Below, one piece after another: positions 1 through 9,930 of a stretch of 49,429 nt of DNA. The notes below the pieces were generated by a model. The model saw only the letters and a list, made by a program, of their open reading frames with translations. It had not been told where the DNA came from and did not search any database. This DNA is from Acidovorax sp. SCN 68-22 (GTDB taxonomy: Bacteria; Pseudomonadota; Gammaproteobacteria; Burkholderiales; Burkholderiaceae_C): the NCBI GenBank assembly GCA_001724785.1, contig MEDL01000014.1, forward strand, positions 1 to 49,429, written 5' to 3'. The translations under genes were made by a program, and so were the position numbers. Position 1 is the stretch's first letter, and each line of letters starts with the position of its first letter.

Positions 1-1291
1 GAAGAACCTCTTCGGCATGGGCGAGCCGCCCGTGGCGCCGGCCACCGCAGCGCAGCCGGCGCCGGCGGCCGAAAGACCGGCGCGCGAACCGCGCCGTGAC
101 GGCCGCGGTGGCGAAGCGCGGAGCGGCGAAGGCCGTGGCGAAGGCCGCGGCGGCGAGGGCCGCAGCCGGCGTGGCGGTCGCAGCGATGCGGCGCGCGAAG
201 CCGGCCGCGAGGGCCAGGGCGAAGGCCGTGGCCGGGCACGCAGCGAGCGCGCCAACGGCGAAGCCCGTCCGGCGCGCGACGCCGAGCGCAACGAAAACCG
301 GGAAGCCCGCGAACCGCGTGAACCGCGCGGCCGTGGCCGTGGCAACGGCAACGGCGCTCCCGCGCCCGTGCCGGCGGAAGCGGCCTTGGACGCCGTACCG
401 GGCAGCGATGCCGCACCGGCGCCGCAGGACGCCGAGCAGCGCAGCGAGCGCCCGCAGCGCAGCGGCGAACCCCGCCGTGAACGCGGCGAAGGCAACGGCC
501 GGCGCGAACGCACGCCACGTGGCGAAGGCCGCGAGCGTGCCCCGCGCGGCAGCGAGGCAGCACCCACCGCAGCCCACAGCGACTTTGCCGATACCGCGCC
601 TTTGGACGCACTGCCCGACCTCGACCTCTCGGCCGAAGGGGGCGCAACGGGCGCCGCAGCATCGCCCGAGCGCCGCGAGCGCCGTTCGCGCGACCGCTAC
701 GGGCGCGACCGCCAGCGCGGCACCCGCCAGGACGCCGCGCCCGGCACGGACGCCGAGCCCTCGGTGACCAACCTGCTGGACGACACACCGGCCGGCAACG
801 ACGAAGCCCCCGTACGCCGCAGCTACTTCGACGCCCCGTCGGCACCGGTACGCCCTGCGCCCGCGCAAGCGGAGCCCGCGGGCGCCGCACCCGCGGACGC
901 AGCGGCGGATGAGGCACCGGCCAGCGCGGCCGAGGCCGCAGCTCCGGCACCTGCGGCCTTCACCGCCCCGGCCCCGGCCGCCGCACCGGCACCCGCCCCC
1001 GTGCAGGCCGCTGCACCGGCACCCCAGACCAACGGCATGCCGCGCGTGCAAACGTACGAACTGCCTCTGGAGGACATGCAGCAGGTCGCCGCCGCTTCCG
1101 GCCTGCAATGGGTGAATTCCGACGCGGACAAGGTGGCTGCCGCGCAGGCCGCCATCGCCGCCGAGCCCGCACCCATCCGCGTGCCGCGCGAGCGCCCCGC
1201 CCTGCCGCCGCAGGACGACGGCCCGCTGGTGCTGGTGGAAACGCGCCGCGACCTGCGCGATACGTCCCTGCCCTTCGACGCGCCGCGCTGA
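1..1291 (+). CDS. rne: Ribonuclease E/G, C-terminal disordered Arg/Glu/Ala/Pro-rich tail (5' truncated by window edge)
   Basis: Open from the window edge (KNLFGMGEPP...); low-complexity GEGRGEGRGGEGRSRRGG and Ala/Pro tracts typical of a beta-proteobacterial RNase E C-terminal half; followed by a strong intrinsic terminator. Confidence 0.75.
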   Translation, partial: KNLFGMGEPPVAPATAAQPAPAAERPAREPRRDGRGGEARSGEGRGEGRGGEGRSRRGGRSDAAREAGREGQGEGRGRARSERANGEARPARDAERNENREAREPREPRGRGRGNGNGAPAPVPAEAALDAVPGSDAAPAPQDAEQRSERPQRSGEPRRERGEGNGRRERTPRGEGRERAPRGSEAAPTAAHSDFADTAPLDALPDLDLSAEGGATGAAASPERRERRSRDRYGRDRQRGTRQDAAPGTDAEPSVTNLLDDTPAGNDEAPVRRSYFDAPSAPVRPAPAQAEPAGAAPADAAADEAPASAAEAAAPAPAAFTAPAPAAAPAPAPVQAAAPAPQTNGMPRVQTYELPLEDMQQVAAASGLQWVNSDADKVAAAQAAIAAEPAPIRVPRERPALPPQDDGPLVLVETRRDLRDTSLPFDAPR

Positions 1292-1359
1292 CACACCGGG
1301 GCACCCCCCGGTGCGGCCGGGCCGGCGCCTTGCGAGGGGCGGCCCGCCACGGCGTAGAT

Positions 1360-1383
1360 GCCGCCCTGCGGGGCGGCTTTTTT
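1360..1383 (+). terminator. Rho-independent terminator downstream of rne
   Basis: GCCGCCC-TGCG-GGGCGGC stem-loop followed by TTTTTT. Confidence 0.9.
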
Positions 1384-1487
1384 CATCGCTGGGCCGCCCC
1401 AAGATAAAAAGCGGCCCCCTCGGGGGGCAGCGACCCGCGCAGCGGGGGAGCGTGGGGGCCATTTTTCATTGCGGCGAAGATAGCCCC

Positions 1488-2267
1488 ATGCTGATACTCC
1501 TGTCCCCCGCCAAATCGCTGGATTTCGAAACCCCGCTGCCGGACGGCCTGGCGCACACGCTGCCCGCCTTCCCGGCGCAGACGCGCGCGCTGGTGCAGCG
1601 CATGCGCAGCTTCGCGCCGCAGGACCTGGCCTCGCTGATGCACATCAGCGACGCGCTGGCGGCGCTCAACGTCGGGCGCTTCGCGGCGTTCCGGGCGCGC
1701 CCCGGCGCCGCCCACGCGCGCCAGGCGCTGCTCGCCTTCGACGGCGATGTCTACGACGGCCTGGACGCGCGCAGCCTGGACGCGGCCGACCTGGCCTGGG
1801 CGCAGGAGCACCTGGCCATCCTGAGCGGGCTCTACGGCGTGCTGCGCCCACTCGACCGCATGCAGCCCTACCGCCTGGAAATGGGCACGCGCCTGGAGAC
1901 CGACGCCGGAACAGGCCTGTACGCCTACTGGGGCGAACGCATCGCGCGCCACCTCGACCGCCAGGTGCGGCGCCAGCCCGGCGAGCCGCTGCTGCTCAAC
2001 CTCGCCTCGCAGGAATACTTCAAGGCGGTGGACCGCAAGGCGCTGCGCGCGCGCGTGGCCGAATGCGTGTTCGAAGACTGGCAGGGCGGCGCGTACAAGG
2101 TGGTGGGTTTCCACGCCAAGCGGGCGCGCGGGCGCATGGCGCGCTTTGCCATCCAGGCGCGCGCCGAGACGCTGGAAGCGCTCAAGGACTTCGGCGCCGA
2201 CGGCTACGCCTACGCGGCGCGCGCTTCCACGCCGGACCGGCTGGTGTTCCGCCGCCGCGCCGGCTGA
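1488..2267 (+). CDS. yaaA: Peroxide stress protein YaaA (DUF328/UPF0246)
   Basis: MLILLSPAKSLDFETPLP... YGVLRPLDRMQPYRLEMGTRL... NLASQEYFKAV... are hallmark YaaA motifs; start moved to the ATG at 1488. Confidence 0.93.
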   Translation: MLILLSPAKSLDFETPLPDGLAHTLPAFPAQTRALVQRMRSFAPQDLASLMHISDALAALNVGRFAAFRARPGAAHARQALLAFDGDVYDGLDARSLDAADLAWAQEHLAILSGLYGVLRPLDRMQPYRLEMGTRLETDAGTGLYAYWGERIARHLDRQVRRQPGEPLLLNLASQEYFKAVDRKALRARVAECVFEDWQGGAYKVVGFHAKRARGRMARFAIQARAETLEALKDFGADGYAYAARASTPDRLVFRRRAG

Positions 2268-2299
2268 CGCCTTCGGGCACGATGGGGTACAACCCGGGC

Positions 2300-3139
2300 A
2301 TGGCGGATCGAGCTTTCACCCCCGACGCAATGCGCCAGTGGGCCAGCGCGCAGTACGCGCGCGGCGTGGGGCACGCCGCCATGCGCCAGGCGCTGCTGGC
2401 GGCGGGCTGGCAGCCGGAGCAGGCCGACGCGGCGCTGGCGGCGGCACTCGACACACCCGCCGATGGCGCCTGCGCCGCGCCGCGCTCCCTGCCGGGGCCG
2501 GACCTCTCCGCCGCCACGCCCACCCTGGAAGCGGACGGCCACGCCGTGCGCCTGCTGGCCGCCATGGAACGGCCGACGCTCGCAGTGTTCGCGCAGCTGC
2601 TCGACGCGCGCGAGTGCGCCGCGCTGGTCCAGGCGGCGCGGCCGCGCCTGGCGCGCTCGCTCACCGTGGAGACGCAGACCGGCGGCGAAGCCGTCAACGC
2701 CGACCGCACCAGCGAAGGCATGTTCTTCGAGCGCGGCGAGAGCGCCCTGGTGCGCCGCATCGAAGCGCGCATCGCCGCGCTGCTGCACTGGCCCGTGGAC
2801 CACGGTGAAGGCCTGCAGGTGCTGCGCTACGGGCCGGGCGCCGAGTACAAGCCGCACTACGACTATTTCGACCCGCACGAGGCGGGCACGCCGGCCATGC
2901 TGCGCCGCGGCGGCCAGCGCATCGCCACGCTGGTGATGTACCTCAACACCCCCGCCGCGGGCGGCGCCACCGTATTCCCCGACCTGGCGCTGCAGGTCGC
3001 CCCGCAGCAGGGCCACGCCGTGTTCTTCCGCTACCCGCGCCCCGAGCCGCAAACGCGCACCCTGCACGGCGGCGCGCCGGTCCTGGCCGGCGAGAAATGG
3101 ATCGCGACCAAATGGCTGCGCGAGGGAATATTTGAATAA
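2300..3139 (+). CDS. 2OG-Fe(II) oxygenase / prolyl 4-hydroxylase-like protein
   Basis: P4Hc signature: LQVLRYGPGAEYKPHYDYFDP ... RIATLVMYLNTPAAGGATVFPDL ... GHAVFFRYP ... LHGGAPVLAGEKWIATKWLRE (HxD...H metal ligands). Confidence 0.88.
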   Translation: MADRAFTPDAMRQWASAQYARGVGHAAMRQALLAAGWQPEQADAALAAALDTPADGACAAPRSLPGPDLSAATPTLEADGHAVRLLAAMERPTLAVFAQLLDARECAALVQAARPRLARSLTVETQTGGEAVNADRTSEGMFFERGESALVRRIEARIAALLHWPVDHGEGLQVLRYGPGAEYKPHYDYFDPHEAGTPAMLRRGGQRIATLVMYLNTPAAGGATVFPDLALQVAPQQGHAVFFRYPRPEPQTRTLHGGAPVLAGEKWIATKWLREGIFE

Positions 3140-3191
3140 AAACAGCCTCTAGCGCTTACTGAATAAGCGCTTATAGCTATATTTTCAATAG
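3139..3191 (+). repeat. Dispersed palindromic repeat, copy A
   Basis: aaaaacagcctctAGCGCTTActgaaTAAGCGCTtatagctatattttcaatag; fills almost the whole oxygenase-queF intergenic space. Confidence 0.85.
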
Positions 3192-3196
3192 TATTT

Positions 3197-4042
3197 ATGC
3201 ACACTCCCGAACAATCGCCGCTCGGCAAAACCAGCCCGGCACCGGCGCACTACGACCCGTCGCTGCTCTTTCCCATCCCCCGTGCGACCAAGCGCGCGGA
3301 GATCGGCGTGGGCGCCCAGCCGCCCTTCCTCGGCGCCGACCTGTGGACGGCGTTCGAGCTCTCCTGGCTCAACCTGCGCGGCAAGCCGCAGGTGGCGCTG
3401 GCGCACTTCACCGTGCCCTGCGAATCGCCCAACATCATCGAGAGCAAGTCGCTCAAGCTCTACCTGGGCAGCCTGACCAACACCCGCCTGGCCGACGCGC
3501 AGGAGGTCACCGCGCGCCTGCGCACCGATCTGTCCGAAGCCGCCTGGCGCGGCGCGGACGCGCCCGGCAGCGTGGGCGTGCGCCTGTTGCTGCCCGACAT
3601 GTTCGACCGCGAGCCGGTGCACGAGCTCGACGGCCTGAGCCTGGACCGCCTCGACCTGGAATGCAGCCACTACACCCCGGCGCCCGAGCTGCTGCAGGCG
3701 GCGTTCGACGAGCAGCCGGTGAGCGAGGTGCTGACCAGCAACCTGCTCAAGAGCAACTGCCTGGTCACCGGCCAGCCCGACTGGGGCAGCCTGCGCATCG
3801 CCTACAGCGGCCCGCAGATCGACCAGGCGGGCCTGCTGCAGTACATCGTGAGCTTTCGCAACCACAACGAATTCCACGAGCAGTGCGTGGAGCGCATCTT
3901 CATGGACCTGTGGACGCGCTGCCGCCCCGCCAAGCTGGAGGTGTACGCGCGCTACACGCGCCGCGGCGGCCTGGACATCAACCCCTGGCGCACCAGCCAC
4001 CCCATGGCGCCGCCGGCCAACGTGCGCACCGCGCGCCAATAG
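3197..4042 (+). CDS. queF: NADPH-dependent 7-cyano-7-deazaguanine reductase QueF (long form)
   Basis: [38 protein letters not shown] and [19 protein letters not shown] match QueF type II motifs. Confidence 0.95.
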   Translation: MHTPEQSPLGKTSPAPAHYDPSLLFPIPRATKRAEIGVGAQPPFLGADLWTAFELSWLNLRGKPQVALAHFTVPCESPNIIESKSLKLYLGSLTNTRLADAQEVTARLRTDLSEAAWRGADAPGSVGVRLLLPDMFDREPVHELDGLSLDRLDLECSHYTPAPELLQAAFDEQPVSEVLTSNLLKSNCLVTGQPDWGSLRIAYSGPQIDQAGLLQYIVSFRNHNEFHEQCVERIFMDLWTRCRPAKLEVYARYTRRGGLDINPWRTSHPMAPPANVRTARQ

Positions 4043-4082
4043 GGGCGGAGCGGCCCGGCGCCAGCGCGGCCGGGGCGGCGTC

Positions 4083-5645
4083 TCAGTGCAGGCGGAACAC
4101 CGCCAGCGTGCGGCCGAGCACGCCGGCGTTGTCGCTCATGGCGCGGGCCGCGGCGGCCGACTCCTCGACCAGGGCGGCGTTCTGCTGCGTCACGCGGTCG
4201 AGGTCGGTCACGGCCTCGTTGACCTGCGAAATGCCCTGTGCCTGCTCGCGCGTGGCGACGCCGATCTGGCCCATCAAGGCGTTGACGTGCGCCACCGAGC
4301 GCACCACTTCCTCGATCGCCTGGCCGGCCGACTGCATCTGCCCGGCGCCGCGTTCGATGTGCGCGCCCGATTCGCCGATCAACCCGCGGATCTCGCCGGC
4401 CGCCGTGGCGCTGCGCTGCGCCAGCGCGCGCACTTCGCTGGCGACCACGGCAAAGCCCCGGCCCTGTTCCCCGGCACGCGCCGCCTCGACGGCGGCGTTG
4501 AGCGCCAGGATGTTGGTCTGGAAGGCGATGCCCTCGATGGTGGCGATGATCTGCCCCATCTTGCGCGAGGACTGGGCGATTGTCTGCACCACCTGGCTCA
4601 CCTCGGCCACCGCCTGGCCGCCGTTGGCCGCGAGGTCGGCGCTGTGGCCGCTCTCCTTGAGCACCTGCTCGGTGGTGTCGGCCGACTGGCGCACGGTGCT
4701 GGAAAACTGCTCCATGGCGGCGGCGGTTTCTTCCAGACTGCTGGCCTGGGATTCCGTGCGCTCCGACAAATCCTGCGCACTTTGCGCGATCTCCGAGGAA
4801 ATCTGGCCAAACGTGCCGATCTCCAGGCGCGCGTCGCCGACCACGGCGCGCAAATTCAGGTGGATGCGCTGGATGCGTTCGAGCAACCGGTCCACCGGTC
4901 CGTCGCCGGCGGGCGCGGCCTGCGGGTGCGTCAGGTCGCAGCCGGCGATCTCCGTCATGAGGCGCTCGATGTCGGCCAGCGGCTGGGCCACACCGCACTG
5001 GAAGCGCCACAGCAGCAGCGCTGCGAACCCCAGCAAGGCCAGCGCCTGCCCGGCCAGCACGCCGGCACCCGTCCAACCGAGCAGCGGCGGCGCCAGAGCG
5101 GCCGCGAGCAGCGGCAGCAGCAGGAGCGCCAGGCGCTGCGTCAGCCCCACGCGACCGCACTTGCCCAGCTGGTTGCGCCAGCCCGGACGGCGCACGCGAC
5201 CGGCGTGCAGCAGCACGCTGCCGCGGCCCTGCCCGCGCTCGGCATGGATCTGCCGGTACAAGGCTTCGGCCGCCGCCACTTCCGCGCGCGTCGGCTTGAC
5301 GCGCACCGACATGTAGCCGCTCGGCTTGCCGTCGACCATCATGGGCGTGACGTTGGCGCGCACCCAGTAGTAGTCGCCGTTCTTGCGCCGGTTCTTCACC
5401 AGGCCCGTCCAGTTGCGCCCCCGGCCGATGGTCGCCCACAGGTCCTTGTAGGCCTCGGGCGGCATGTCGGGGTGGCGGATCAGGTTGTGCGGCTGCCCCA
5501 TGAGCTCGTCCATAGAGTAGCCGCTGACGCGCGCGAACGCCGCATTGCAGTGCGTCAGAACCCCCTTGTTGTCGGTCGTGGACATGAGGAGCTCATGGCC
5601 CGGAAAGTCGTATTCCTGGGACGTGACAGGGAGGTTCAGGCGCAT
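4083..5645 (-). CDS. Aer-like PAS-containing methyl-accepting chemotaxis protein
   Basis: N-terminal PAS (STTDNKGVLTHCNAAFARVSGYS...HPDMPPEAYKDLW) plus MCP signalling hairpin (EGIAFQTNILALNAAVEAARAGEQGRGFAVVASEVRALAQRSA). Confidence 0.92.
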   Translation of the reverse strand: MRLNLPVTSQEYDFPGHELLMSTTDNKGVLTHCNAAFARVSGYSMDELMGQPHNLIRHPDMPPEAYKDLWATIGRGRNWTGLVKNRRKNGDYYWVRANVTPMMVDGKPSGYMSVRVKPTRAEVAAAEALYRQIHAERGQGRGSVLLHAGRVRRPGWRNQLGKCGRVGLTQRLALLLLPLLAAALAPPLLGWTGAGVLAGQALALLGFAALLLWRFQCGVAQPLADIERLMTEIAGCDLTHPQAAPAGDGPVDRLLERIQRIHLNLRAVVGDARLEIGTFGQISSEIAQSAQDLSERTESQASSLEETAAAMEQFSSTVRQSADTTEQVLKESGHSADLAANGGQAVAEVSQVVQTIAQSSRKMGQIIATIEGIAFQTNILALNAAVEAARAGEQGRGFAVVASEVRALAQRSATAAGEIRGLIGESGAHIERGAGQMQSAGQAIEEVVRSVAHVNALMGQIGVATREQAQGISQVNEAVTDLDRVTQQNAALVEESAAAARAMSDNAGVLGRTLAVFRLH

Positions 5646-5760
5646 GGGCATGGGCTCGCGGCAATTCGTAACGAAGTATAAAAAGCGCCGCGCCGCGACG
5701 TTGTCGGGCCTGCTGGGCGCAGTCGTCTTTTTCGTGCCTCGTGGCGCCGCCACAACAGGT

Positions 5761-7008
5761 TCAGAAGAGCTGTGCCTGGCGCGCCTGGGCGGGCTGCGCG
5801 CCGGCCGGCTCCGCGCTCTCGCCCAGGCGCGTGAGCGTGCCCACGCGCACGCCCAGCAGGCGCAGGCGCTGGTCCAGCGGGGCGCGCTTGAGGCACAGGC
5901 CGGCGGCGCGGCGGATGGCGGCAGCGTCCTGCGTGGCGCTGGCCAGCGTGTGGTCGCGCGTGACGGTGGAGAAATCCGCCCGGCGCAGCTTGATGCCTAT
6001 GCTGCGCCCGACGTAGCCCTTGCGCTGCAGGTCGGCCGCCACCTGCTCGCACAGGCGTGTGAAGACGGCGCCGAGCTCGCGCCGGTCCTGCACCGGGTGC
6101 AGGTCGCGCTCGAAGGTCGTCTCACGGCTCATGCTGACCGGCTCGCTGTGCGTCTGCACGGGACGGTCGTCGCGCCCCCAGGCCGAGGCGTGCAGCCAGG
6201 CGCCGGTGGCGCGGCCGAAATGCGCCACCAGCCAGGCGAGCGGCTGCTTGGCCAGCTCGCCGATGGTGGTGATGCCGTGGCGCGCGAGCTTGTCGCCCGC
6301 CTTGGGGCCGATGCCGTTGATCTTGCGGCAGGCGAGCGGCCAGATGCGCTCGGCCAGTTCGTGCGCGTGCAGTACCGCGATGCCGTTGGGCTTGTCGAAT
6401 TCGCTCGCCATCTTGGCCAGCAGCTTGTTCGGCGCGATGCCGATCGAGCAGGTCAGCCCGGTGGCGTCGAAGATGTTTTTCTGGATCAGCCGCGCCAGCA
6501 CGCGCCCGCCTTCGCGCTGGCCGCCAGGGACGTTGGTGAAGTCGATGTAGACCTCGTCGATGCCCCGGTCCTCCATGTGGGGTGCGATTTCCGTCACCGC
6601 CTGCTTGAACAAGCGCGAATAGCGCCGGTATTCGTCGAAGTTGGCGGGCAGCAGGATGGCCTGCGGGCACAGGCGCGCCGCCTTCATCAGGCCCATGGCC
6701 GAACCCACGCCGAAGGCGCGCGCCGGGTAGGTGGCGGTGGTGATGACACCCCGCCCGATGTAGCCGGCGAGGCGCGGGAACGCGGCCAGCGGCAACCCGG
6801 CCTGGGTGCCCGCCGCGGCCGCTTCCAGGAGCGCCGCGTCGGCGCTGCGCGCACGCCCGCCGATCACCACCGGCAGGCCGGCGAGCTGCGGGTAGCGCAA
6901 CAGCTCGACGCTGGCGAAGAAGGCGTCCATGTCCAGGTGCGCGATGCGCCGCAGCTTGGGCGCGGCGTCGTCGGCGGGGGCAGGGGCAGGCAGCAGCACG
7001 GGGGCCAT
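5761..7008 (-). CDS. dinB: DNA polymerase IV (Y-family)
   Basis: IAHLDMDAFFASVE, DEVYIDFT, SIGIAPNKLLAKMASEFDKPNGI motifs. Confidence 0.92.
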   Translation of the reverse strand: MAPVLLPAPAPADDAAPKLRRIAHLDMDAFFASVELLRYPQLAGLPVVIGGRARSADAALLEAAAAGTQAGLPLAAFPRLAGYIGRGVITTATYPARAFGVGSAMGLMKAARLCPQAILLPANFDEYRRYSRLFKQAVTEIAPHMEDRGIDEVYIDFTNVPGGQREGGRVLARLIQKNIFDATGLTCSIGIAPNKLLAKMASEFDKPNGIAVLHAHELAERIWPLACRKINGIGPKAGDKLARHGITTIGELAKQPLAWLVAHFGRATGAWLHASAWGRDDRPVQTHSEPVSMSRETTFERDLHPVQDRRELGAVFTRLCEQVAADLQRKGYVGRSIGIKLRRADFSTVTRDHTLASATQDAAAIRRAAGLCLKRAPLDQRLRLLGVRVGTLTRLGESAEPAGAQPAQARQAQLF

Positions 7009-7059
7009 TGTCGGCCAGGGGCGCGCGGCGCCGGGGCGTCGCTCGACGAGGAAAATTCA

Positions 7060-7116
7060 GGTCTTTTTGGCCACCACCGCCCTACCGCATTGGGTTTACA
7101 GCTACACAATAAATAG
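7060..7116 (+). repeat. Dispersed repeat, divergent copy X
   Basis: ggtctttttggccaccaccgccctaccgcattgggtttacagctacacaataaatag aligns gap-free over 57 nt with copy C at 12535-12591 at both ends. Confidence 0.6.
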
Positions 7117-7118
7117 CG

Positions 7119-7589
7119 TCAGCGGACGGTGACGATCTCGCGGTGCATGGGCGCAAGCAGCGCCAGCAGGCGGTTCTGCTGCGCGAAGGGGATGCCCTGG
7201 GCGTCCATGGCGTCCTGCAGCACCTCGACCAGGGCATTGAAATCGGCCTGGTCGATTTTCAAGTCGGCATGCACGCCGCGCATGTCGGCGCGCATGTCGC
7301 GCAGCGCGCGCCCCTGGAACGTGCAGGGGCCGCCGGCCAGCCAGCAGATCTGCTCGCTCAGGGCCTCCTGGAACGGGCCGGCCTTGACGTCCCGGAAATG
7401 CGCGCCCAGGCGCGGGTGGCGCTTGAGGCGCGGGATGAATTCGCCGACCAGGCGCTCGATACCGGGCAGTTCCCCCAGGGCGGCGTACAGGCCGGGCGGC
7501 GCCGGCGGCGGGCCCACCTGGGCCAGGGCCGGCGCGCATGCGGCCAGGGCGAATGCGGCGAGCCGGACCCGCAGGGCGGCGGACTTCAA
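7119..7589 (-). CDS. Group I truncated hemoglobin with N-terminal signal peptide (TTG start)
   Basis: LYAALGELPGIERLVGEFIPRLKRHPRLGAHF ... CWLAGGPCTFQGRALRDMRADMRGVHADLKI; hydrophobic leader ending ACAPALAQ; TTG start overlaps the stop of the upstream gene. Confidence 0.75.
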   Translation of the reverse strand: MKSAALRVRLAAFALAACAPALAQVGPPPAPPGLYAALGELPGIERLVGEFIPRLKRHPRLGAHFRDVKAGPFQEALSEQICWLAGGPCTFQGRALRDMRADMRGVHADLKIDQADFNALVEVLQDAMDAQGIPFAQQNRLLALLAPMHREIVTVR

Positions 7590-8536
7590 AACGCCACCTG
7601 CGTGGACAGGTACACGCCGCGCTGGCGCCGGCCGTCGGTGATGCCGGGGACGATGCGCCCCAGGTGCGCCCAGGCGAGCGTGAACGAGAGGTGCTTGCTC
7701 GGCGCCCAGGCGATGAACAGGTCCGCCCAGGGGTCGGCGCGCAGCGCGGCGCCGAGGCCGGCGGCGCGCCCCGTGGCCTGCAGGTTGTCGGGCTGCATGC
7801 GCAGCTCGGCGCCCACCGCCAGATCGCGCCGCAGCAGCCACGCGGCCGACACTTCGCCCTGCAGGCTGTGGCGGCTGCGCCCCGGCGCGCGCGCACCGAA
7901 GCCGAGCAGGCCGTTCTGGTTGGCGCGCGTGGCGCGCAGCGTGGCGCTGAGCAGCAGGCCGCGGTCCAGGATGAGCTTGGTGGCGCTCACGTAGACGTCC
8001 GTGCCCTGGGTGTCCGCGCCGACGAAGGCGAGCACCGGGGCGAGCGTGCCCGGGTCAAGCCGCTTGTGCTCCAGCCCGATGGCGAGCTGCGGCACCCAGG
8101 TGTCGGCGTCGAGGACGGCGTCGCCGGCGACGCGCAGCTTGAGGCCGACCACGTCCATGCGCAGCCGCAGACCCGGCGCCACGCCGAAGGGGGCGATGGC
8201 GTTGAGCGCGGCCGCCGGCGCGGCGTTGAATTCCTGCTGCGCGAGCGAGAACTCGATGCGGTCGTTCCAGGCCAGGGCCGCGCCCCGGCTGGTCAGGGCG
8301 TAGTCCTGCGTGACCAGGCGCGTGGCGAAGGCGCTGGCGCCCCACTGGCCTTCGGTGGCGTTGGTGCCGACCACCGCCCAGGGCGTGATGCCGCCGCCGG
8401 CGCTGCCCGTGACACTGCTGACGCCGCCGGTGAGCAGGAGCTTGCCGGTCTCCGCCCAGCCCGGGGCGACCGAGGCCAGCGCCGCGGCGGCCAGCAGGGT
8501 ACGGAAAATCGGGTGGTGCATGCGCATGGCGGCCAT
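7586..8536 (-). CDS. DUF3034 family probable outer-membrane beta-barrel protein
   Basis: Signal peptide, then GKLLLTGGVSSVTGSAGGGITPWAVVGT, recognisable as DUF3034; alternating beta-barrel pattern ending ...LSTQVAF. Confidence 0.75.
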   Translation of the reverse strand: MAAMRMHHPIFRTLLAAAALASVAPGWAETGKLLLTGGVSSVTGSAGGGITPWAVVGTNATEGQWGASAFATRLVTQDYALTSRGAALAWNDRIEFSLAQQEFNAAPAAALNAIAPFGVAPGLRLRMDVVGLKLRVAGDAVLDADTWVPQLAIGLEHKRLDPGTLAPVLAFVGADTQGTDVYVSATKLILDRGLLLSATLRATRANQNGLLGFGARAPGRSRHSLQGEVSAAWLLRRDLAVGAELRMQPDNLQATGRAAGLGAALRADPWADLFIAWAPSKHLSFTLAWAHLGRIVPGITDGRRQRGVYLSTQVAF

Positions 8537-8581
8537 TGTGGCGCAGCGCCGCCCGGGGCGCTCACACCGGCGAGCGTGCTC

Positions 8582-9745
8582 TCAGGGCCGCGGGTACGTG
8601 CCCGGCAGCAGGATGCTTTCGTCCACGGTGTCGATGTCGGTGCGGCCGCAGAAGGCCATGGTGAGGTCGAGTTCCTTGCGGATGATCTCCAGCACGCGCG
8701 TCACGCCGAGCTCGCCGTAGGCGCCCAGGCCGTAGAGGAAGCTGCGGCCGATCATGGTGCCGCGCGCGCCCAGGGCGCGCGCCTTGAGCACGTCCTGGCC
8801 GCTGCGGATGCCGCCGTCCATCCAGACCTCGATGTCCTTGCCCACGGCCTGCGCAATGGCCGGCAGCGCGGCGATGGAGGACGGCGCCCCGTCGAGCTGG
8901 CGCCCGCCGTGGTTGCTGACGATGAGCGCGTCGGCGCCGCTGTTCGCCGCCAGGCGCGCGTCCTCCACGTCCATGATGCCCTTGAGGATCAGCTTGCCGC
9001 CCCAGCGGCGCTTGATCCATTCGACGTCGCCCCAGTTGAGCTCGGGGTCGAACTGCTCGACCGTCCAGGACGAGAGCGAGGACATGTCGCCCACGCCCTT
9101 GGCGTGGCCGACGATGTTGCCGAAGCTGCGCCGCTTGGTGCCCAGCATGCCCAGGCACCAGCGCGGCTTGGTCGCCAGGTTGATCATGTTGGCCAGGGTG
9201 GGCTTGGGCGGTGAGGAGAGGCCGTTCTTGATGTCCTTGTGCCGCTGGCCGAGGATCTGCAGGTCGAGCGTGAGCTGCAGCGCGCTGCAGCCGGCGGCCT
9301 TGGCGCGGTCGATCAGGCGTTCGATGTAGTCGCGGTCGCGCATCACGTAGAGCTGGAACCAGAAGCCCGGGCCGGCGTGCTCGGCCACGTCCTCGATGGA
9401 GCAGATGCTCATGGTGGAGAGCGTGAACGGCACGCCGAAGGCCTTGGCGGCGCGCGCGGCGAGGATCTCGCCGTCGGCGTGCTGCATGCCGGTCAGGCCC
9501 GTGGGGGCGAGCGCCACGGGCATGGCGACGTCCTGGCCGATCATGGTGCTGCGCGTGCTTCGCCCGGTCATGTTCACGGCCACGCGCTGGCGCAGCTTGA
9601 TGGACTGGAAGTCGTCGATGTTGGCGCGGTAGGTGCCTTCGGTCCACGAGCCCGAGTCGCAGTAGTCGTAGAACATGCGCGGCACGCGGCGCTTGTAGAC
9701 GCGGCGCAGGTCTTCGATGCAGGTCATGGTGGAAAGGTCGCTCAC
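8582..9745 (-). CDS. lldD: FMN-dependent alpha-hydroxy-acid dehydrogenase (L-lactate dehydrogenase-like)
   Basis: SNHGGRQLDGAPSSIAALP, WMDGGIRSGQDVLKARALGARGTMIGR and FQLYVMRDR motifs. Confidence 0.85.
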   Translation of the reverse strand: MSDLSTMTCIEDLRRVYKRRVPRMFYDYCDSGSWTEGTYRANIDDFQSIKLRQRVAVNMTGRSTRSTMIGQDVAMPVALAPTGLTGMQHADGEILAARAAKAFGVPFTLSTMSICSIEDVAEHAGPGFWFQLYVMRDRDYIERLIDRAKAAGCSALQLTLDLQILGQRHKDIKNGLSSPPKPTLANMINLATKPRWCLGMLGTKRRSFGNIVGHAKGVGDMSSLSSWTVEQFDPELNWGDVEWIKRRWGGKLILKGIMDVEDARLAANSGADALIVSNHGGRQLDGAPSSIAALPAIAQAVGKDIEVWMDGGIRSGQDVLKARALGARGTMIGRSFLYGLGAYGELGVTRVLEIIRKELDLTMAFCGRTDIDTVDESILLPGTYPRP

Positions 9746-9876
9746 GCTGGTCTCCTGGCAGGTGTCTGGGGTGCGGGCGATCGTAGGCGCAGGGGGCGGT
9801 GCGCGCCATCAAAATAATTTGCGCGGCGCCGGAGCAAATTTGCACGGCGGGACCGCTGGAGCCCCAAACTTCAAGG

Positions 9877-9930
9877 AAAAACCGGCGCCAGCGCTTGCCA
9901 ATAAAGCGCTGGCAGCTATCTATTTGGTAG
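9877..9930 (+). repeat. Dispersed palindromic repeat, copy B
   Basis: aaaaaccggCGCCAGCGCTTgccaataAAGCGCTGGCagctatctatttggtag. Confidence 0.85.

Noticed and set aside
17-1291. GEGRGEGR repeats as a novel repeat protein
   Set aside because: Better explained as the disordered C-terminal tail of RNase E continuing from outside the window.
1403-1466. GC-rich inverted repeat gcggccccctcggggggcagcgacccgcgcagcgggggagcgtgggggcc upstream of yaaA
   Set aside because: Resembles another intergenic repeat I recall from Comamonadaceae, but only one copy was found here, so it cannot be supported from this window alone.
3952-5439. 495-aa ORF overlapping the MCP gene
   Set aside because: Frame-shifted shadow of the MCP (same strand), Arg/Gly/Ala-rich.
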